From positions 1 through 64,000 of the forward strand of contig JAGFBZ010000814.1 of the NCBI GenBank assembly GCA_018398805.1: a DNA stretch of 64,000 nt, written 5' to 3'. The position numbers and the translations under genes were made by a program. The notes beneath the pieces were generated by a model. The model searched no databases. It was given only the letters and a program-made list of their open reading frames with translations, and was not told the DNA's origin. Below, one piece after another: positions 57,193 through 64,000 of this stretch (within the stretch, counting starts at the first letter, position 1; each line of letters opens with the position of its first letter). This stretch comes from Hirundichthys speculiger (Eukaryota > Chordata > Actinopteri > Beloniformes > Exocoetidae).

Positions 57193-60125
57193 CTAATGAA
57201 GTGACAAAGAATGTAAGGAATGCCATGCTCATGCTGAAATGTGAGGGGCTGGGGTGAGAGATGTGAGCCAGGCTAAGCAAAGCTGCCCACCTTCTAATTA
57301 ATATGTGCTGAACATGACCAAAAAGCCTTGAGCACAGTGCTGGTGGGAGACACAGTGACCTACCCGCTACACCAGCCTCTCATACTTGATTTAACACCGA
57401 GCAAAATCCAGAACAAGGAGTCATGTAAACACAGACTTACCACCTGAAGACACTTAAACCAAAACAGGCTGGTGTGAATCTGACTTAAAGAAATTACCAA
57501 AGCGGAGCCGCTAATCACAGTGTGACTAGGACTTATTCACTGCACGTCAGTCTTCACACCCCGAGCAGATCAGACACATATGACACTTCAACACCTGTTA
57601 ATCACAAAAATGACTGACTGGTCAGTAGCAGCTTGTTCAAGCACACGACTTTCACAATAATGAGGAGCTGTAAACTGTAAGGAAGGAGGTGAAGGCTCGC
57701 TGTTGTTCCCTCTGGCAGACTGTGGATGAGTTAATAACAGGCTGTCTCTGCCAGGGCAGATGGGACTCTCTCTTGTCCCAGGGAGTCACCGACCAGTGTT
57801 GTTATTTGAAAACACACAAGAACGCAAAAACACTCACAGACACGCGCATACCGTACACACATACAAAACATATATTTCATTACAAGCTGCAAACGGTTTC
57901 TCCTCAGCTTTGAAGTGTAGTGGGGCCTGGAGCCGGAGATTCCAGGCTAACAACGTCCAAACTGGTTCTCCTCCATAGTAGGGGTAAATCACACGGTGTT
58001 TCTCAGGGACAGAGCCCATGTTCCAGGGGAGAAACCGCAGGAGCCAGATACAGTCATCAGCACATTACAAAGGGCAGGCTCTGTATTGCTCCATTATCTG
58101 GCTGCATGCTTACTTGAAAGCTATTATTAGTGATGACTTTAGCGAGTAATCTATGACGCTTAATGGTCTTTCTCTTCAAAGTGTGACGAATAAATTGTAG
58201 ACTGAATCAATATTTGCAGACGTGATGTGATAAGGCTTAGTCAGCAGGATAGGTACTCTGTATTATGTTGGCAGAAGATAGCTTCACGCTAAATTGTAAA
58301 CAGAAATTGGATTTCCTTTCATTTTTCATTTATTATTAATAGCAGTTGCAACTCAGCCGAGAAGTTCTTTCAAACGGCAGTTTAACTGGGGATGCAAGAG
58401 TCAGTCAGATCTTTTGCACAGTTGGCATGTTTCCTGTACAGGTAAACCATTAAATTAAAAGATTTATTTTTAATGTAGGTTTTTCCCAGCAAATAAAACA
58501 AAAAAAACCCAAAGTAATTACATTTGATTCTACCTGGACACAACCAGAGAGTTCCAGCCTGCCAAGGGTCATGTTCTTGGAGAGCGCTGCATTTCTCTTC
58601 TCCATGTCTCCAACCTAATGTGCTGGCTGCACGCCCGGATTAACAAGACAAAAACATTTCTAACTTTCTTACCCACAATATGCTCGAAGCAATATAGTAG
58701 AATGTCTTTAATGAAAATATAAAACATGGCCAAGGTGTGAGGTCGGCACATGTAAGAATTACAGTCATCATAAGCATCTCTATATTGTTTTATTATTAGA
58801 AAGGTCCTCTTCCGTCAATGGAGAGGTGTTACACAGGACCCTGCTGTAATCCAATATGCAGCAGCTTTCAATTAAGGTTCCCCAGGAGTTCAAGACAACG
58901 TATGCTTACACAAACATTACAGCAGTCAGTAGCATCTAATCCACTTCTAATGACAACAGCTTATACTCAAGTACTTTTGAAGAAAGCTGCAGATTGTGTC
59001 AAAAGCTCTGGTTGTATGGAAAATATGAGTGAGGAGTCTGGAACCTGAGCTCATATCTCTGATTTAATCAGGGATAAATACTAAGACTGACAGGGATAAA
59101 TATAATCCCTTAATCTTTAAAATGTCACATGGGTATGCAAATTATGATGCATTATCTTCCATTATATTCCTATTTTGGAAAGGGATGTAGACAGGACTGA
59201 TGCAATACAATCAATATTTGAAACAGTTCCTTGAATAGTATCATCTGGTACTTGTCTCAGTTTTTCCATGAGCAAAGATGTCCAGACCTGCAGAGGAGAA
59301 GAGATAGGAGTGTTTCTGTGTGGAGAGGACAGGCCATGGCAGCCGCCCAAAGGGAACCTGAGCCAGGCCAGCAAACTAAGCCAAACACTCAAACAGCAAT
59401 GTAACTAATTAAAAAGATCAGAACAATAGAAGACAGAAGAACAATGTTTCTTGGCTTTCAAACAACACTGTATTAATGTTGAGGATTGAGACTGGATTCA
59501 AACACGCCAAGCTCAAAGCTTGATGTGTTGAATGAATTAGACTCCAAAGTCACTGGGAAAAAAGTGGTGGGTGGTTGCATTAGTGGTGATGAACTGAGAT
59601 GGACTGCAGTTTATTTATTTACTTATTTTTGACTGAAAAATGATTTCTTCAAGGTCTGATGGTCTGACATTTCTATTGAGATGTTGGTTGATTCTTCTTT
59701 TTGTTTTTATCTAATTGTCAACTTATCATTCCAATCAAGTAAGTATGATCAACCAGAAAAAATAAAGGAAGCTAATAAATTTGTGTTCTTTAAACTTTTT
59801 TTTTTTAAATGTTTAGCCTCTTAGCCTTTATTCGTTTCATAACACTGGGCATGGTGATTTAAGTGGTGGGCATGTTATCTCAAACATTTTGGTTGATGTT
59901 TCTTTATTGCTTATTTCTACTGTATATACTGTATGAACTGCTATGTCTGGGTATGTTGGATTTGCAATGAAAAATGTCTACATCAAATAAATGCTTCCTA
60001 ATGACTATGTAATCATGACATGTTTAGTGAAATATGGATTTTTTTTCAGCACTCTACACTAATGCATTTACTGATAGCCTCCAACAAAGTAACAGGGCTG
60101 TTTTAAAAAAAAACAAAAAAGAAAC
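57193..60125. other. Putative angptl2 first intron, otherwise non-coding
   Basis: No further clear exon on either strand. Minus-strand open pieces at 57834-58060 and 59162-59392 have no recognised domain. They are the places to look for more exons of the candidate minus-strand gene. Confidence 0.4.
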
Positions 60126-60241
<116 letters not shown>

Positions 60242-60705
60242 TGCAGTTACTATATTTCACATAAATATGATCCAGAAAGAGACAGAAAGTTGCAGCAGCC
60301 ACAGTGGAAGAGATGAGAGCGTCATCCTCTCACATATTTTTTTCCTTTCGGTGTTCAAATTTTTGAAAGCTGCATTGCCCTCTTGCTCTTCAGCTTTGAG
60401 ATGTGTATAGAGTTTTACTTGCCGGTCTGTTGGTGCAGTTAATGAAGGAGAGAACGACAGTACACTGATAGATAAACTTCCGGGCCTCATTAAGTATATC
60501 AGCAAAAGTTTCCATTGATCCCGAATCCAAATAAGAATACTGTTGTTCTTTTTGAATGTTAAACAAAAGGAAAATAATAATAGATATTGCTTTGTGCTTA
60601 ACCATGACAAAAGTAAGTAACCTTTGATAGTTTTATAACAATTTTAGTCATTCACTCCATTTTTTTTTTGTTCTCTTCAGGATTTGGTGACTTGGACACT
60701 AACTC

Positions 60706-61587
60706 ATGGAGGCCCCTTCAATGGTCCTGCTGTGGCTCTTTTTAGTTTATGGACTAGTCTGTGGTGTCCAGCAGACACGAGGAAGTCTGATGGACAGTAG
60801 CCATGGCAGCGACAAGACTCAAGTATTTGGTAGCAGTGAGGACGATCTAGAGAGAGAGTTTCTTTATGCTGGAAGAAGCAAACGTGCTCCAGCTGACCCG
60901 CCACAGGACAAGTGTTCCTACACTTTCATCGTGCCTCAGCAAAAAGTGACTGGAGCCATCTGTGTCAACTCCAAGGAGCCAGAGGCTCTGCTGGAGAACC
61001 GGGTCAACAAGCAAGAGCTGGAGCTGCTAAATGTGGAGCTGCCAGAAACAAAAGAGGCAGATTGAGACACTGCCAGCAACTGGTGGAGGTGGATGGAGGA
61101 ATCGTCAATGAGGTCAAGCTTCTGAGGAAGGAGAGTAGAAACATGAACTCAAGAGTCACCCAGCTCTACATGCAACTGCTCCATGAAATCATAAGGAAGA
61201 GAGACAATGCCCTAGAGCTGGCACAGATGGAAAACAAGATCCTGAATCAGACCTCTGAGATGCAACAGCTTACCAGTCGATACAAAGATCTTGAGCACAA
61301 GTACCAGCACTTGGCTTCTCTAGCAACAAATCAGTCAGCTCTTATCGCCATGTTGGAGGAGCAGTGCCAGAGTCGACCTCCTCCTCGTCATGTGCCTGTC
61401 CCCCAGCCACGGTCTCAACCGCCTGCACTTTCACCACCTCTCAACAAGCCTTACCAGCCTCCTGTCCCTCCACGTATCAATAATCCAATCAGCAATGAAA
61501 TACAGAGTGACCAAAAATCCATACAACCCGTTCTCCCAACAATGCCTGCTGGTACACACAGCCCATCCACCACTGACAAACCCTCTG
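60706..61587 (+). CDS. angptl2: angptl2 coding exon 1 (signal peptide, coiled coil, linker)
   Basis: 882 nt, where in-frame continuity to a phase-1 donor (TCT G|gtgagt) predicts a length of 1 mod 3. Removing two bases gives 880, which fits. The first 345 nt read in the ATG frame up to LPETK. Then six residues (RQIETL) sit in the +1 frame between the two extra bases, and the rest ([14 protein letters not shown] onward) is in the third frame. A dibasic RSKRA at residues 57-61 precedes the DKC segment. Confidence 0.9.
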
Positions 61588-63687
61588 GTGAGTCTGACAA
61601 AGACTATTTAAAAACACACCAATGCCCATCTCAAATGCTAGTCATAAACAAAAGATCATGAGCTCAACATAAGACAAAACTACAGATCAGATATTATTCT
61701 AGTTAGAGTAAATTTAAATACGTTCCTCTAATGCTCAGATTAAAGAGGGTAGCTATCAGAACAAAAACCTCCAATCTTCTACCTTTTTTCAGATGTATAT
61801 CAGTAAATTGCTTTGGTTTAACCCACAAAAAAGTACAAAGTACAATTTCAGGATAAATGCTTGTGTTTAAATGGGTAGTTGCCATTAAGCCCAGTAGTCT
61901 TTTGAACATGTGTTCAATTTAAAAAATTGTTGTGTAGGGTGTTTTACATGGCCTATTACTATTTCTTTTCATTAGGCAACTATGCTTTGGTGGAAAATGG
62001 TGGAAAAAAAGAACACACTATTTATATGATGACTAGGAGCAGCTTTTTCCATTGACATTTAGCCCTAATGCTAGCCATGAGAACAGTAGTCTTTGTATGG
62101 GTTGCTTGAAAGGAGGCAAGTAATTTCCTGCCCACAGCCATGCAACTAACACCCCCAAAATTACACAAACCCTGACTGTGACACGAACAGAGAGCTGCAC
62201 AACACACAGGTCTTGAACGAGGAAGATGTTAATGTGAAAGAGAAACAGAGCGAAAACACAGGGATGGAGTGTAAGAAAAAGGGGAGGAGGGGGAAGTGCA
62301 AACAGAAAGAGATACCCTGGAGTCAGTGATGTCATTTGTTCCAGTTGCACCAGGCAAGAATCAGTCATATGTTCCACCAAAGGAGCAGGCTTTATCAGGC
62401 AGAACAGAGCAGGGCACGGCAGGGCAACTCTCTGGCTTGTATCTGATCAACAGAGACATTCCTAAGAATAAATTGGCTGAGCATGGGCCAATAAACAGAT
62501 ATCATCCAGAGAGATTTCATAAATCCAAAAAAGAAATCCTGAAAGCATTTGCATAAGTGTTTTATTTCTTCATTCATCTGTTTTCATCTGTTGCAAACTT
62601 TTGATACACACCCTCTGCAACCTCTACCTCTGTGTGACCCTCATTACCCTTTAATTCACTCTGACTGTATTTAAAACCCTTTGCAGAGCTTGCCAATTGC
62701 CAAACCACACAAGTGCAAAAAATTTGAGAACCAAAACACTTTCAGTCAACTGTAGTCGGGGAGCCAGCCCCCAGCTCTTTCCATACTGGCCAGTAGAATT
62801 TAGGGTTAAATCATACTGGCATACAGAAAAGGAGGTTTCAGTGATTTGCACCATGAAATCAAATAATAATCTGACCTTGCACAAAATTTGGAAAATATCT
62901 GTAGCATGTGTGCTATTACTGGAGAATAATAAGGAAGTGTAGCTGCACATTGTCTCTACTCACACAGGCTGTTGTATCATTGCTTTCACAGTAGCAACGA
63001 AGGAATAAATGTTCAAAAACAATTAAAAAAGTGATGCCATACCTGAAAAGGGACATGTACATCGACTGTGCACAAATAGTCAAAATTTTGTATCTTTATT
63101 AGGAAAAAAGAAAAAAAGCAAACTCAATATGTAAAAAATAAATAAAATAAGGAAATAATAATCCTGGACTTTTAACACTCACACCATCACACTTGACTGA
63201 AACTTGCTGCTGCTGTTTCATCATTCAGTAGTCAAGATTTCCTTTGCCCTCTTGTCAGTGTTTCTTTTGGCTGTGCACCCAGCAGCCATTTCCATTATAA
63301 GAAGAGCAGCCAAAGTCAATTTTACAGTTTGGATGAGGACTTTAGCTGAAAAATGGGATTCCCTTTTGCAGAGTATAATACCTCTTTGTGTCACTTTGGC
63401 TTTTCTCTGTTTCCTGTTCTTAACTTATGAGCTACTGCTGCAACTGACTCAGTTTTACGAGTTGCACATGTTTTCTTCTGATGTGCCTATTTAGGCCCAT
63501 TTAGGGACTGTCTGCAGGCCCTGGAGGACGGACACGCTGCTAGCGGCATGTACTTGGTGAAGCCGGAAAATGCCAACCGCCTCATGCAGGTGTGGTGTGA
63601 CCAAGACACGACCCAGGTGGCTGGACGGTGATCCAGAAGAGGGTGGATGGTTCCGTCAACTTTTTCAGGAACTGGGAGACATATAAG
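60706..63687 (+). CDS. angptl2: Angiopoietin-like 2, 5' part, with three single-base frame disruptions
   Basis: ANGPTL2 is a secreted glycoprotein with a signal peptide, a coiled coil and a C-terminal fibrinogen-like domain, active outside the cell in angiogenic and inflammatory signalling. The first coding exon is 60706-61587 (exon start 60681, ATG at 60706). It gives the signal peptide [15 protein letters not shown], then [20 protein letters not shown], the coiled coil ([38 protein letters not shown]) and a proline-rich linker ending TDKPSG. The second exon, 63495-63687, starts the fibrinogen domain ([28 protein letters not shown]) and ends ETYK before gtgcca. The wording matches ANGPTL2 rather than ANGPTL1, for example NEIQSDQ and LPTMP. 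The frame is broken by an extra base at 61050-61053, an extra base near 61073-61074 and a missing base near 63603-63605. Later exons lie beyond the window. Confidence 0.93.
61588..63494 (+). other. angptl2: angptl2 intron between the coiled-coil and fibrinogen exons
   Basis: 1,907 bp bounded by gtgagt and ctatttag. No repeat or exon recognised inside. Open frames near 62033-62556 on both strands look incidental. Confidence 0.75.
63495..63687 (+). CDS. angptl2: angptl2 exon encoding the start of the fibrinogen-like domain
   Basis: 193 nt with a phase-1 start and a phase-0 end, where 194 is expected. The frame reads correctly to QVWCDQ, then shifts at the ccaagacacg stretch (63601-63610), where one A appears lost from the codon for the arginine of the conserved QRHDPGGW. 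After the shift the other frame reads [20 protein letters not shown] normally. Read literally, the exon would stop at a TGA at 63629-63631. Confidence 0.9.
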
Positions 63688-64000
63688 GTGCCAAAACCTC
63701 ACACCAAATCACAGAGTTTATAGTCTGGAGGGAAAGCTGACTGCTTATGTAAGATGTTTTGAGACTAAGCAGAAGTCAAAACTAATGAATAGATCATTGT
63801 TAAGTTTTCAAAGCATCTTGTGTAGACTAATGTGGTACCTGCCTCAGTCACAGCATTGTGACTCATTCATCCCACCAACATCGTTTGGCCTGAAGAACCG
63901 ACTTCACCCTCAAATATAAATATGGCAATACATGTGAGAACTTATTTGTCACATATTATATTTGCATTTCTATATTGCATTGATATAACATGGAAATAAT
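63688..64000 (+). other. angptl2: Start of the next angptl2 intron
   Basis: From the donor gtgcca at 63688 to the window end the sequence is AT-rich and non-coding. Confidence 0.7.

Overview
This is a vertebrate, almost certainly teleost (spiny-rayed fish type) genomic window. The evidence is many short phase-matched introns (often 75-150 bp), degenerate Tc1/mariner and L2-type LINE copies, tRNA-derived SINE fragments, and two recognisable vertebrate extracellular-protein genes. It is eukaryotic, so there are no operons, and the coding signal lies in exons.

Region 1 (about 1.2-26.05 kb, + strand) is the 3' part of a hemicentin gene. I reconstructed 56 exons whose phases all agree. They encode about 2,930 residues: the second half of one Ig domain, 22 complete Ig (I-set) domains, one thrombospondin type-1 domain, a nidogen G2F beta-barrel, eight calcium-binding-type EGF modules and the fibulin-type C-terminal module, ending at a TGA at 26047-26049. 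The single TSP1 repeat (hemicentin-1 normally has six) and linkage to angptl2 (human HMCN2 and ANGPTL2 both lie on 9q33-34) favour hmcn2 over hmcn1. The 5' part, with the VWA domain and further Ig domains, lies upstream of the window.

Region 2 (26.05-about 55 kb) is mostly non-coding. It holds the hmcn2 3' UTR, old transposon remnants (Tc1-like, L2-like, LINE tails, SINEs), simple repeats and long stretches where I see nothing.

Region 3 (about 55.4-64 kb, + strand) is the 5' part of an angiopoietin-like 2 gene (angptl2): a possible non-coding first exon, a large first coding exon with signal peptide and coiled coil, and the first exon of the fibrinogen-like domain. The remaining fibrinogen domain lies beyond the window. 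Exactly three single-base indels interrupt this otherwise highly conserved coding sequence. On the minus strand near 56.4-57.2 kb there are two exon-like open segments, also with one apparent single-base break, belonging to a gene I do not recognise.

Both recognised products are secreted. Hemicentin is a basement-membrane or matrix-linking protein, and ANGPTL2 is a secreted coiled-coil/fibrinogen-domain glycoprotein. Nothing in the sequence shows that they act together. I found no CRISPR array, no prokaryotic system and no clearly novel molecular system. The most useful leads are the angptl2 frameshifts, the unrecognised minus-strand exons and the exon architecture of hmcn2.
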